From JAICUY01 sp035708065 (GTDB taxonomy: Bacteria > Chloroflexota > Limnocylindria > QHBO01): a DNA stretch of 62,927 nt. Below the pieces are notes generated by a model that was not told the DNA's origin, did not search any database, and saw only the letters and a list, made by a program, of their open reading frames with translations. The translations under genes and the position numbers were made by a program. Within the stretch, counting starts at the first letter, position 1. The number at the start of each line of letters is the position of its first letter. The stretch is from the NCBI GenBank assembly GCA_035708065.1, contig DASSTC010000084.1, positions 1 through 62,927 of the forward strand, read 5' to 3'. Below, in pieces: positions 18,587 to 27,124 of this stretch.

Positions 18587-18805
18587 TTGGCGAAGAAGGA
18601 TGCAATCGAGGTGGAGGGCGAGGTGATCCTGCCCCTGCCCAACGCGATGTTCAAGGTGCGGCTGGAGAACGGGCACGAGGTGCTCGCGCACATCTCCGGC
18701 AAACTGCGCCAGAACTTCATCCGCATCCTGCCCGGTGACACCGTCCGCGTCGAGCTGTCTCCCTATGACCTCACCCGGGGTCGCATCACGTACAGGATGA
18801 GATGA
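18587..18805 (+). CDS. infA: Translation initiation factor IF-1
   Basis: S1/OB-fold initiation factor that occupies the A site. 72 residues, exact family length. It begins MAKKDAIEVEGEVILPLPNA (first residues), and ends ELSPYDLTRGRITYRMR. The start is TTG at 18587. It has its own promoter. Its stop overlaps the rpmJ ATG (ATGA). Confidence 0.97.
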   Translation: MAKKDAIEVEGEVILPLPNAMFKVRLENGHEVLAHISGKLRQNFIRILPGDTVRVELSPYDLTRGRITYRMR

Positions 18806-18915
18806 AAGTCAGTGCATCGGTCAAGCCGCGTTGCGAGCGCTGCAAGGTAATCAAGCGCTCCGGGGTGGTGATGGTCATCTGCGTCATTCCCAAGCACAAG
18901 CAGCGCCAGGGGTAA
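18802..18915 (+). CDS. rpmJ: 50S ribosomal protein L36, zinc type
   Basis: Tiny large-subunit protein, 37 residues (MKVSASVKPRCERCKVIKRS at the start, ending KHKQRQG). Zinc ligands C11, C14, C27 and H32 are all present. The ATG overlaps the infA stop by 4 nt; the stop TAA is at 18913-18915, 9 nt before rpsM. Confidence 0.96.
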   Translation: MKVSASVKPRCERCKVIKRSGVVMVICVIPKHKQRQG

Positions 18916-18924
18916 CAAGCATTC

Positions 18925-19296
18925 GTGGCACGCATCAGCGGCGTTGACATCCCCCGCGAGAAGCGGGTGGTCGTCAGCCTCACCTACATCCACGGCATCG
19001 GGCCGAGCTCCGCTCAGCAGGTCGTCACCGCGGCCGGCGTCTCGCCGGAGACGCGCGTCCGCGACCTGACCGAGGACGAGATCAACCGCCTCCGCGAGGT
19101 CGTCGATCGCCGCTTCAAGGTGGAGGGCGACCTGCGCCGCGAGGTGAGCATGAACATCAAGCGCCTCATGGAGATCGGCTCCTATCGGGGCATCCGCCAC
19201 CGCCGCAACCTGCCGGTTCGCGGCCAGCGCACGAAGACCAACGCACGGCAGCGCCGCGGCGCCCGTCGCACCGTCGGCATCCGCCGCAAGAAGTAA
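18925..19296 (+). CDS. rpsM: 30S ribosomal protein S13
   Basis: Head protein contacting 5S/L5 across bridge B1 and P-site tRNA through its tail. 123 residues from GTG 18925: MARISGVDIPREKRVVVSLT. The helix-two-turn-helix part is GSYRGIRHRRNLPVRGQRT, and the C-terminal basic tail NARQRRGARRTVGIRRKK is typical. Confidence 0.97.
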   Translation: MARISGVDIPREKRVVVSLTYIHGIGPSSAQQVVTAAGVSPETRVRDLTEDEINRLREVVDRRFKVEGDLRREVSMNIKRLMEIGSYRGIRHRRNLPVRGQRTKTNARQRRGARRTVGIRRKK

Positions 19297-19308
19297 CACA
19301 GGAGTTCC

Positions 19309-19704
19309 ATGGCAGAGCGTAAGCGCGCCGCGCGAACGAAGAAGCGCGAGCGAAAGAACGTCCCGGTCGGTCACGCGCACATCCAGTCGACGTTCAACAA
19401 CACCATCGTGACGATCACCGACACGACCGGAAACGTCGTCAGCTGGGGCAGCGCCGGCCTCGTCGGCTTCAAGGGCTCGCGCAAGAGCACGCCCTACGCC
19501 GCCGCACAGACCGCCGATGGCGCTGCCAAGCGGGCCATGGAGCACGGCATGCGTCAGGTCGAGGTCTTCGTCAAGGGACCCGGCGCCGGCCGCGAGCAGG
19601 CGATCCGCTCGCTGCAGACCGCCGGTCTCGAGGTGACCGCCATCACCGACGTGACCCCCATCCCGCACAACGGCTGCCGCCCGCCGAAGCGACGGAGGGT
19701 CTAG
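19309..19704 (+). CDS. rpsK: 30S ribosomal protein S11
   Basis: Platform protein next to the E site and Shine-Dalgarno helix. 131 residues with VGHAHIQSTFNNTIVTITD, WGSAGLVGFKGSRKSTPYAA and the terminal HNGCRPPKRRRV, all family hallmarks. CAGGAGTT upstream is a good ribosome site. Two nt before rpsD. Confidence 0.97.
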   Translation: MAERKRAARTKKRERKNVPVGHAHIQSTFNNTIVTITDTTGNVVSWGSAGLVGFKGSRKSTPYAAAQTADGAAKRAMEHGMRQVEVFVKGPGAGREQAIRSLQTAGLEVTAITDVTPIPHNGCRPPKRRRV

Positions 19705-19706
19705 CC

Positions 19707-20333
19707 ATGGCGCGTTATACCGATCCGGTCTGCCGCATCTGCCGCCGGGAGGGCCTCAAGCTCTTCCTGAAGGGCAGCCGCTGCTACACCAAGAAGTGCT
19801 CGTTCGAGCGACGCAGCACGCCGCCGGGCATGAACACCATGCGACGCCGCAAGGTCAGCGAGTACGGCCTGCAGCTGCGCGAGAAGCAGAAGGTGCGCAA
19901 GAGCTACTCGGTGCTCGAGCGCCAGTTCCGCAACTACTTCGAGAAGGCTGAGCAGCGCAAGGGCATGACCGGCGAGAACCTGCTGCGTTTGCTCGAGATG
20001 CGCCTGGACAACGTCGTCTACCGGATGGGCTTCGGCCTGTCGCGCGCGCAGGCTCGCCAGCTGGTCGGCCACGGCCACTTCAGCGTCAATGGCCGGCCGA
20101 CGAACATCCCGAGCTTTGGCACCAAGGTCGGCGACCGGATCGAGGTCCGCGAGAGCCGTCGCTCGCGCGAGGTCTTCAAGGTGGCCACCGAGCACATGCG
20201 CTCGGCGCAGATCCCGGAGTGGCTCTCCGTCGACGCGGCGAAGCTGTCCGGGACCATCCTCGCCGAGCCGGCGCGCGAGCAGATGCCGCTCGAGTTCAAC
20301 GAGCAGCTCGTGGTCGAGTACTACTCGCGCTAA
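19707..20333 (+). CDS. rpsD: 30S ribosomal protein S4, zinc-binding type
   Basis: Primary 16S 5'-domain binder and accuracy protein. 208 residues. N-terminal zinc cysteines CRIC and CYTKKC are present (the C+ form). The S4 RNA-binding domain has RLDNVVYRMGFGLSRAQARQ followed by GHFSVNGRPTNIPSF. The C-terminal VVEYYSR is conserved. 23 nt before rpoA. Confidence 0.97.
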   Translation: MARYTDPVCRICRREGLKLFLKGSRCYTKKCSFERRSTPPGMNTMRRRKVSEYGLQLREKQKVRKSYSVLERQFRNYFEKAEQRKGMTGENLLRLLEMRLDNVVYRMGFGLSRAQARQLVGHGHFSVNGRPTNIPSFGTKVGDRIEVRESRRSREVFKVATEHMRSAQIPEWLSVDAAKLSGTILAEPAREQMPLEFNEQLVVEYYSR

Positions 20334-20356
20334 GCACCAGGAGTCGAACCAACCCC

Positions 20357-21370
20357 ATGATCGAACTTGAGACGCCTCGCATCGACGAGGTCGAATCAAC
20401 CGGAAATCGTTCCGTCTTCGAGGTGAACCCCCTCCAGGATGGCTACGGCGTGACGCTCGGCAATGCCCTGCGCCGCGTGCTCCTCAACTCGCTGCAGGGC
20501 GCGGCGGTCACCTCGGTGCAGATCAACGGCATCTTCCACGAGTTCAGCACGATCGAGAACGTCAAGGAGGACGTCACCCAGATCGCGCTCAACGTCAAGA
20601 AGCTGCGCCTGCGCTCGTTCGCCCAGCACCCGGTCACGCTGCAGCTCATCAAGCGCGGGGCCGGCCCGGTCACCGCGGCCGACATCACCGAGAACGCCGA
20701 CGTCGAGATCGTCAATCCCGACCTGCTGCTGCTGACGCTCGATTCCGACGACGGGTCGATCGAGATGGACCTGACCGTGGAGCAGGGCGTCGGCTACCGC
20801 CCGGCGGAGCACACCGAGGACATGCCTATCGGCGTGATCCCGGTCGACGCGATCTTCTCCCCGGTGCGTCGCGTGAACTTCGTCGTCAGCGACACGCGGG
20901 TCGGGCAGATGACCAACTTCGACAAGCTGACGATCGAGATCGAGACCGACGGCACCACGACGCCGCAGGCGGCGCTCTCATCGGCGGCCGACATCCTCGT
21001 CCGCGAGTTCAGCCGCTTCACCGACATCGGGCTGCGGCAGGCGGGCGAGGGCGAGTCGCAGACCTCGCCGGTCGCAGCGAACCTGCTCGACGCGCCGATC
21101 GAGGAGCTCGACCTGTCGATGCGCGCCTACAACAGCCTGAAGCGCAACAACATCACCAAGATCGGCCAGCTGCTGGCGCTCGGCGACGACGAGCTGCTGC
21201 GGATGCGCAACTTTGGCAAGAAGAGCCTCGACGAGATGCGCGAGCGCCTCGCCCTGCGCGGGTTCAGCATGCCGGAGAGCACCATCGGCGATGACGTCGA
21301 CGAGGCGGATCTGCCCGGCTCCGCGGAGCTCGACGAGCAGATGGTCGCCGAAGCGGACCGCGAGGCCTAG
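20357..21370 (+). CDS. rpoA: RNA polymerase alpha subunit
   Basis: Assembly platform of RNA polymerase. 337 residues from ATG 20357. The N-terminal dimerisation domain has GYGVTLGNALRRVLLNSLQG and the NFDKLTIEIETDGT segment. The C-terminal domain (residues ~250-315: LSMRAYNSLKRNNI, LRMRNFGKKSLDEM) contacts UP-element DNA and activators. A short acidic tail ends the protein. An in-frame start inside rpsD is excluded because homology begins at MIELETPRI. Confidence 0.97.
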   Translation: MIELETPRIDEVESTGNRSVFEVNPLQDGYGVTLGNALRRVLLNSLQGAAVTSVQINGIFHEFSTIENVKEDVTQIALNVKKLRLRSFAQHPVTLQLIKRGAGPVTAADITENADVEIVNPDLLLLTLDSDDGSIEMDLTVEQGVGYRPAEHTEDMPIGVIPVDAIFSPVRRVNFVVSDTRVGQMTNFDKLTIEIETDGTTTPQAALSSAADILVREFSRFTDIGLRQAGEGESQTSPVAANLLDAPIEELDLSMRAYNSLKRNNITKIGQLLALGDDELLRMRNFGKKSLDEMRERLALRGFSMPESTIGDDVDEADLPGSAELDEQMVAEADREA

Positions 21371-21376
21371 TCCGAC

Positions 21377-21730
21377 ATGCCCCATCGCAACACCGGGCGC
21401 AAGCTGAACCGCAAGGACGACCACCGCATGCACATGCTTGGCAACCTGGCGGTCTCGGTGCTGCGCTACGAAAAGGTGAAGACCACCGAGGCGAAGGCCA
21501 AGGAGGTCCGCGGCCTGGTCGACGGGATGATCACCACCGCCAAGCGGGGCGGCCTGGCCGCCCGGCGCTCGCTCGTCTCGAAGATGCCGCACGAGCCGGT
21601 GATCGTCGACAAGCTGATGGGCGAGCTCGCCGAGAAGTACGCCGACCGCACTTCGGGCTACACGCGCATCGTCAAGCTCGGCCAGCGGCAGGGCGACGCG
21701 GCATCGATCGTCCAGATCGAGCTCGTCTAG
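21377..21730 (+). CDS. rplQ: 50S ribosomal protein L17
   Basis: Tunnel-exit ring protein. 117 residues starting MPHRNTGRKLNRKDDHRMHM, with the conserved LRYEKVKTTEAKAKEVR and a C-terminal GYTRIVKLGQRQGDAA. Six nt after rpoA, the usual partner; closes the alpha group. Confidence 0.97.
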   Translation: MPHRNTGRKLNRKDDHRMHMLGNLAVSVLRYEKVKTTEAKAKEVRGLVDGMITTAKRGGLAARRSLVSKMPHEPVIVDKLMGELAEKYADRTSGYTRIVKLGQRQGDAASIVQIELV

Positions 21731-21760
21731 GGCACGGCTGGCCGCCAACTGAACAGACCG

Positions 21761-22624
21761 ATGCCGGCCGGGGCGCACCGTTGTGCACGGGCCGTCGTCG
21801 AGTATGACGGGACCGCCTTTGCCGGCTCGCAGTACCAGCCGAATGCTCGGACGGTGCAGGGCGAGCTGGAGGAGGCGCTTAACAGACTGACCGGCGAGCG
21901 GGTGCGAATCCGATTCGCCGGGCGAACCGATGCCGGGGTGCATGCCACCGGCCAGGTCATCGCCTTCTGCCTGGCGCGTCGCAGACGTGGCCAGGGACTC
22001 GGATGGCGGGAGCTGCAGCGGCGCCTGAACGAGGCGCTGCCACGCGACCTGGCGGTGCGGTCGCTCCGCGCGGCGTCGCCGGGGTTCGACCCGCGGCGGG
22101 AGGCGCGCCAGCGCGTCTACCGCTACCGGGTGCTGACCGGCGGCACGCGGCAGCCGGCACAGCGGCATCGGACGCTCGAGATCGACGATCGGCTCGACGT
22201 CGCGGCCATGCGGGCCGCGGCGCGGCTGCTCACCGGCGAGCGTGACTTCGCGGCGCTGGGCAGCCATCCGCACGGACGGACGGTTCGGCGCCTGGACGAG
22301 GTCACGATCGCGCGGCGAGGGCCGCTGATCGAGATCCGGGTCGTCGCCAACGCGTTCCTGCGCCGGATGGTGCGGAGCATGGTGGCGGTGCTCCTGGAGG
22401 TCGGTCGCGGCGGACTGGCGCCGGAGCGGGTCGTGGACCTGCTCGTCAGCGGCGAACGGTCCGGCGTGCGGGCACTCAGCGGGCGCGCGGCGCCGGCGCG
22501 AGGCCTGACCCTCGAGCGGGTCGTCTACCCACGGGTAGCGAAACCGAATACGACCAAGCAGCCTGGAACGCCAGGCCTGGCACGACCGGACGAGCCGGTC
22601 ACACCGGAGAGAGCAGGAACGTGA
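21761..22624 (+). CDS. truA: tRNA pseudouridine(38-40) synthase TruA
   Basis: Isomerises uridines 38-40 in the tRNA anticodon arm. 287 residues. The catalytic Asp57 sits in FAGRTDAGVHA; the N-terminal EYDGTAFAGSQYQPNARTVQ and the C-terminal NAFLRRMVRSMV blocks are standard. A ~30-residue Thr/Pro-rich tail follows. It lies between rplQ and rplM-rpsI, a common order, and overlaps rplM by 4 nt (GTGA). Confidence 0.95.
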   Translation: MPAGAHRCARAVVEYDGTAFAGSQYQPNARTVQGELEEALNRLTGERVRIRFAGRTDAGVHATGQVIAFCLARRRRGQGLGWRELQRRLNEALPRDLAVRSLRAASPGFDPRREARQRVYRYRVLTGGTRQPAQRHRTLEIDDRLDVAAMRAAARLLTGERDFAALGSHPHGRTVRRLDEVTIARRGPLIEIRVVANAFLRRMVRSMVAVLLEVGRGGLAPERVVDLLVSGERSGVRALSGRAAPARGLTLERVVYPRVAKPNTTKQPGTPGLARPDEPVTPERAGT

Positions 22625-23049
22625 AGACATACGCAGTCAAGGCGAGCGAGATCGAGCGGCACTGGTGGGTCGTCGATGCGACCGACCAGACCCTCGGGCG
22701 TCTGGCGACGCGCATCGCCACCCTGCTCGAAGGCAAGCACAAGCCGAGCTACTCGCCGCACATCGACACCGGCGATCACGTCGTGGTGCTCAACGCCGCG
22801 AAGGTGAAGGTCACCGGCAACAAGCTCGAGCAGAAGAAGTACTACCGGCACTCGAACTATCCCGGTGGCCTGAAGGAGGAGAGCCTCGAGTCACTCCTCG
22901 ACCGCAAGCCGGAGCTGGTCATCGAGCGGGCGGTGAAGGGGATGCTGCCGCGCAACCGACTGGGCCGGGCCATGATCAAGAAGATGAAGGTCTACAGCGG
23001 CGCGGAGCATCCGCACCAGGCCCAGCAGCCCACCGTGGCCGAGCTGTAA
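22621..23049 (+). CDS. rplM: 50S ribosomal protein L13
   Basis: Early assembly protein of the large subunit. 142 residues from GTG 22621: HWWVVDATDQTLGRLATRIA. The KYYRHSNYPGGLKEESLE and AVKGMLPRNRLGRAMI blocks are intact. Its start overlaps the truA stop, while rpsI follows after 19 nt. Confidence 0.97.
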   Translation: MKTYAVKASEIERHWWVVDATDQTLGRLATRIATLLEGKHKPSYSPHIDTGDHVVVLNAAKVKVTGNKLEQKKYYRHSNYPGGLKEESLESLLDRKPELVIERAVKGMLPRNRLGRAMIKKMKVYSGAEHPHQAQQPTVAEL

Positions 23050-23068
23050 CGAAGGAGCGAGGAGCAAC

Positions 23069-23461
23069 GTGAGCACCAGCTACATCTACGGCACCGGCCG
23101 GCGCAAGACGGCGGTCGCACGGGTGCGCCTGCTGCCGGGCGATGGCGCGATCCTGGTCAACGGCAAGGACGTCGACGAGTACTTCGGCCGGACGCGGGCG
23201 GTCGGCCAGCTGCGCCTGCCGTTCCGCGTCACCGAGACCGAGGGCCGCTACTCGGCCAGCATCCTGGTTGCCGGGGGCGGCGTCTCGGGACAGGCCGGCG
23301 CCATTCGTCACGGCATCGCCCGGGCGCTGCTGTCGGCACATCCGGACGCTCGCCACGCGCTGCGCGAGGCCGGCCTGCTGACCCGGGACCCGCGGGCCAA
23401 GGAGCGGAAGAAGTACGGACTGAAGCGCGCTCGCAAGGCGCCGCAGTACACCAAGCGCTGA
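23069..23461 (+). CDS. rpsI: 30S ribosomal protein S9
   Basis: Head protein whose C-terminal tail touches P-site tRNA. 130 residues from GTG 23069 behind GAAGGAGCGAGGAG. It opens YIYGTGRRKTAVARVRL and ends ERKKYGLKRARKAPQYTKR, with the conserved terminal KR. Last gene of the ribosomal superoperon; a strong terminator follows 15 nt after its stop. Confidence 0.97.
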   Translation: MSTSYIYGTGRRKTAVARVRLLPGDGAILVNGKDVDEYFGRTRAVGQLRLPFRVTETEGRYSASILVAGGGVSGQAGAIRHGIARALLSAHPDARHALREAGLLTRDPRAKERKKYGLKRARKAPQYTKR

Positions 23462-23476
23462 TCGGACCAGACCGAT

Positions 23477-23505
23477 GGGCCCCGGCGGGATCGCCGGGGC
23501 CCTTT
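23477..23505 (+). terminator. Intrinsic terminator after rpsI
   Basis: Perfect 11-bp stem GGGCCCCGGCG (23477-23487) / CGCCGGGGCCC (23492-23502) with GGAT loop and a short TTT (23503-23505). It is the best intrinsic terminator in the window and closes the translation superoperon before cdaA. Confidence 0.85.
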
Positions 23506-23549
23506 GGTATCATCGGCCTCCGACGCAGCTCAGGTCGCCGCTGACACAC

Positions 23550-24524
23550 GTGCTCCAAGCCATCCGCGATTTTTACGACACGTTCCTGCGGGGCAGCTGG
23601 TGGTCGCTGGTCGACATCCTGCTCGTCGCGATCGTCGTCTACTGGATCTTCATCCTGATCCGCGGCACCCGGGCGGTGCGCATCGTGATCGGGGTCACGG
23701 CGGTCTACGTCGTCTACCTGCTCGCCCAATTCTTCAACCTGCAGCTGTTCACCACCCTGCTGCAGAACCTCGCGGTCGTCGGCCTCTTCGCGCTGGTCGT
23801 CGTCTTCCAGCCCGAGCTGCGCCGCGCGCTGGAGCAGATCGGCCGGGTGGGATCGGTCAACCGATTCTTCGTGTCGCACGAGGTGGGCGCCTCCGAGCGC
23901 GTGGCGCGCGAGATCAGCCGCGCGGCGCGGCTGCTGGCCGGCTCACGGCACGGCGCCCTGATCGTCGTCGAGCGCGAGACCGGCCTGCAGGACCTGGCCA
24001 CCGAGTCGGGCGTGCCGCTGCACGCCGACCTGCGCGCCGAGCTGTTGGTCACGATCTTCTACCGCGGCACGGCGCTGCACGACGGCGCGGTGCTCGTCAG
24101 CGGCGAGAAGATCCTTGCCGCCGGCGTCCTGCTGCCGCTGTCGCAGAACGTCCTCGACTCGGAGCGGTACGGCACACGCCACCGGGCCGCCATCGGCATC
24201 AGCGAGCAGACCGACGCGCTGGTCATCGTCGTCAGCGAGGAGACCGGCTCGATCTCGCTGGTGATGCGCGGCCGCATCGAGCGCAACCTGAACGAGGACA
24301 AGCTGCGACGGCGGATCTTCAACCTGATCCGGCCGCAGGCACCACGCCGCGCCGTGCCGCTGCTGCGCCGCACGCTCGAGGGGCGCTGGGGCATGGGCAG
24401 TCCCGAGCCCGAGCCGCACGACGACCAGCCCCTGGATCCCGAGGAGCGGGTCATCAACCCGCCTGCGGCCAAGCCGCGGGCCCCGGAGCGCCGCGCCGTG
24501 TCGTCCGGAGAGCGACGTCCCTGA
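23550..24524 (+). CDS. cdaA: Diadenylate cyclase CdaA (c-di-AMP synthase)
   Basis: Makes cyclic di-AMP from two ATP at the membrane. From GTG 23550 the protein has 324 residues. Three N-terminal membrane segments (about residues 14-33, 38-55 and 62-82) precede the DAC domain. Catalytic DGA is at residues 178-180 and RHR at 210-212, with SEETGSIS downstream. A Pro/Glu-rich tail of ~50 residues follows. An earlier in-frame start (23475) would translate through the terminator and is rejected. Followed by ybbR/cdaR and glmM, the classical c-di-AMP locus; TATCAT (23508-23513) is a candidate -10. Confidence 0.93.
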   Translation: MLQAIRDFYDTFLRGSWWSLVDILLVAIVVYWIFILIRGTRAVRIVIGVTAVYVVYLLAQFFNLQLFTTLLQNLAVVGLFALVVVFQPELRRALEQIGRVGSVNRFFVSHEVGASERVAREISRAARLLAGSRHGALIVVERETGLQDLATESGVPLHADLRAELLVTIFYRGTALHDGAVLVSGEKILAAGVLLPLSQNVLDSERYGTRHRAAIGISEQTDALVIVVSEETGSISLVMRGRIERNLNEDKLRRRIFNLIRPQAPRRAVPLLRRTLEGRWGMGSPEPEPHDDQPLDPEERVINPPAAKPRAPERRAVSSGERRP

Positions 24525-25762
24525 TGGGCTGGCTGCTGCGCAACTGGACGCTGAAGATCGGCGCCCTCGGCCTGGCGATGGTGCTGTACACCGGCCTCGT
24601 CTACTCGGGGTCGTTCGCCGAGGACACCATGCGCGGCATCCCGGTGCGCGGCGTCGACCAGCCGAACACGTACGTGAACATCGGTCCGCCGTTCCGCACC
24701 GTCGACGTGCGCTACCGGGTCGGGCGTGACCAGGCTCGACCGACGGTCGACAGCTTCTCGGCGGTCGTCGACCTGTCGAAGTACGACACGCAGCGCGCCG
24801 GCGAGCCGCAGCTGCTGCCGATCAAGGTCTCGGCGCTGGGGCAGGGCATCACCGTGCTGGCCTACACGCCGACGCAGCTGTCGGTCACCCTCGACACGCT
24901 CGACACGAAGACCGTGCCGGTCGCCGTCGATCGCGGCACCGTGCCCGATGGCCTCGAGATCGGTCCGCCGCACGTCGCGCCCGAGGAGGTGCAGGTCAAG
25001 GGGGCCAGCTCGCGCATCGGCCAGGTGACCCGGGCGATGGCGCACGTCAGCATCGACGCCTCCGGGATCAGCGTCGACCGCGAGTTCGATCTCGTGCCGG
25101 TCGACGTCGACGGGCAGCGCGTCGAAGGCGTAGAGCTCAGCCCGAACTCGGTGCACATCAGCATCGGCGTCAACGCGGTGCAGACGAGCAAGACGGTCCC
25201 GGTGCGGCCGAAGCTGCAGGGCACCCCCGCCGCCGGCTCCGAGATCGACGGAATCGTCGTCGAGCCGGTCACCGTGACGCTCGAGGGGGCGCCGGACGTT
25301 CTCGGCGACATCACCGAGATCGCCACCGAGGCGATCGACATCGGCGGCGCCACCAAGGTCGCGAAGTACACCGCGGCGCTGGTGCTGCCCGATGGCGCGG
25401 CGCTGGTCGACGGCTCGCCCGATACGGCGACCGTGACCGTCGGCGTCCGGCCGGCAAGCGGCAGCCGGACGTTCGTGACCGGCCTCGTCTGCCGCGGCGC
25501 CGGCGACAACGCCTGCCTGCCATCCCTCGACCAAGTGGCGGTCACGCTCAGCGGACCGATCCCGACGCTCGACGCGGTCGACGGCGGATCGCTGGCCGCC
25601 ATCCTGGATGTGTCGGGCCTCGCTGCGGGGTCGCACGACGTGTCGGCCACGATCAGTGTGCCGGACGGCCTGAAGCTGGTCGGCGTCTCGCCGGCGACCG
25701 TCCGCGTCGAGATCCGTCCGCCGAGCCCACCGCCGACGCCGCAGCCGACGCCGAACCCGTAA
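24524..25762 (+). CDS. cdaR: YbbR-domain protein (CdaR-like regulator of CdaA)
   Basis: Membrane-anchored extracellular protein expected to modulate CdaA. 412 residues: one N-terminal membrane segment (about residues 10-27), then four YbbR-type beta-rich repeats, recognisable by VDVRYRVG, TVPVAVDRG, TVPVRPKLQG and VTVTLEGAPDVLGDI segments. A proline tail SPPPTPQPTPNP ends it. The ATG overlaps the cdaA stop by one base and glmM follows without a gap, so the three are co-translated. The CdaR name rests on context and repeat family. Confidence 0.85.
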   Translation: MGWLLRNWTLKIGALGLAMVLYTGLVYSGSFAEDTMRGIPVRGVDQPNTYVNIGPPFRTVDVRYRVGRDQARPTVDSFSAVVDLSKYDTQRAGEPQLLPIKVSALGQGITVLAYTPTQLSVTLDTLDTKTVPVAVDRGTVPDGLEIGPPHVAPEEVQVKGASSRIGQVTRAMAHVSIDASGISVDREFDLVPVDVDGQRVEGVELSPNSVHISIGVNAVQTSKTVPVRPKLQGTPAAGSEIDGIVVEPVTVTLEGAPDVLGDITEIATEAIDIGGATKVAKYTAALVLPDGAALVDGSPDTATVTVGVRPASGSRTFVTGLVCRGAGDNACLPSLDQVAVTLSGPIPTLDAVDGGSLAAILDVSGLAAGSHDVSATISVPDGLKLVGVSPATVRVEIRPPSPPPTPQPTPNP

Positions 25763-27094
25763 GTGGGACGCCTGTTCGGCACCGATGGGATCCGCGGCGT
25801 GGCGAACGTCGACCTCACGCCGACGCTGGCCTACGAGCTGGGGCGCGCCGTCGGCCACCTCCTCGACGGCGACGGACAGAGCGTGGTCATCGGCCAGGAC
25901 ACGCGACGCTCCGGTGACATGCTCGTCGCCGCGCTCGGTGCCGGCCTGACCTCGGTCGGCTCGGACGTCATGGAGCTGGGTGTGGTGACGACGCCCTGCC
26001 TGGCTTTCGTGGCCGGGACCGGTCGCCACGCGGCGGGGATCATGGTCAGCGCCTCGCACAACCCGGCCGACGATAACGGGCTGAAGGTCCTCTCCGGCGG
26101 CCGGAAGGTCGACGACGCGGTCGAGGACGAGCTGGAGCGGCTCATCTTCCGGGCCGACGCGCTGCCCGGCCGGCCGAACGCCGAGCTCGGCCGGATCCGG
26201 CGTGACGCGCGCGAGGTCGACGGCTATCGGCGGCACCTGGTCGCGGCTGCCGGCGATGCGCTGCGCGGCATGCGCATCGGGATCGACTGCGCGAACGGCT
26301 CGGCCAGCGTCATCGCGCCTGGGCTGTTCGAGGAGCTCGGCGCCGAGGTCACCGTGCTGTTCGCCGAGCCGGACGGCTCGAACATCAATGACGGATGCGG
26401 CTCGACCCACCCCGAGCATCTCGCCAGCGTCGTCAAGGAGCGCGGGCTCGACCTGGGCCTTGCCTTCGATGGCGACGCTGACCGGCTCATCGCGGTCGAC
26501 GAATGTGGCCAGCTGGTCGACGGCGACGCGGTGATGGGCATCTGCGCCCTCGACCGGCTGGCGCGCGGCACGCTGCGCAACGGCATCCTGGTCGCCACGG
26601 TGATGAGCAACGGGGGGCTCGAGCGGGCGATCACCGATGCCGGCGGGCGGCTGGTGCGCACCCCGGTCGGCGACCGCCACGTCTTCGACGCGATGGAGCG
26701 CACCGACGCGGTGCTCGGGGGCGAGCAGTCGGGCCACATCATCTTCCGCGACCTGGCGACGACCGGCGACGGGCTGCTGACCGGCATCGAGCTCATCCGC
26801 ACGCTGCGCGAAGAGGAGGGCGCCACGCTCTCCGCGCTGGCCGCCCGAATTCCGAGGCTGCCACAGGTGATGCTAAACTCGGCCGTCCGGCATCGGGATC
26901 AGTGGGAGATCGATCCGGCCTTCAGCGACGCCGTGGCGCGTGCCAGCGCGCGGCTGGGAGATCGCGGACGGGTTCTCGTCCGGCCGTCGGGCACCGAGCC
27001 CAAGATACGGATCATGGTCGAGGGCGACCATGCCGATGAGATCGAGGAGATCGCGCGAGAGCTCGACGAGCTCGCACGGGCGCGACTGAACTAG
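25763..27094 (+). CDS. glmM: Phosphoglucosamine mutase
   Basis: Converts glucosamine-6-phosphate to glucosamine-1-phosphate for UDP-GlcNAc synthesis. 443 residues, standard. GTDGIRGVAN near the N-terminus; phosphoserine Ser98 in VSASHNP; magnesium loop DGDADR (Asp236, 238, 240); sugar-binding GGEQSGH; C-terminal RPSGTEPKIRIMVEG phosphate loop. Downstream of cdaA-cdaR as in Firmicutes, where GlmM can bind and inhibit CdaA. Confidence 0.97.
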   Translation: MGRLFGTDGIRGVANVDLTPTLAYELGRAVGHLLDGDGQSVVIGQDTRRSGDMLVAALGAGLTSVGSDVMELGVVTTPCLAFVAGTGRHAAGIMVSASHNPADDNGLKVLSGGRKVDDAVEDELERLIFRADALPGRPNAELGRIRRDAREVDGYRRHLVAAAGDALRGMRIGIDCANGSASVIAPGLFEELGAEVTVLFAEPDGSNINDGCGSTHPEHLASVVKERGLDLGLAFDGDADRLIAVDECGQLVDGDAVMGICALDRLARGTLRNGILVATVMSNGGLERAITDAGGRLVRTPVGDRHVFDAMERTDAVLGGEQSGHIIFRDLATTGDGLLTGIELIRTLREEEGATLSALAARIPRLPQVMLNSAVRHRDQWEIDPAFSDAVARASARLGDRGRVLVRPSGTEPKIRIMVEGDHADEIEEIARELDELARARLN

Positions 27095-27124
27095 GGGAGA
27101 GCGTCCCCCGAGGAGGCGACGACG

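Noticed and set aside
23475..23549. Earlier start for cdaA
   Set aside because: It would place the perfect rpsI terminator inside the coding sequence, and the added residues have no family similarity.
27095..27124. glmS ribozyme or riboswitch upstream of glmS
   Set aside because: Only 30 nt separate glmM and glmS, far too short for the glmS ribozyme.
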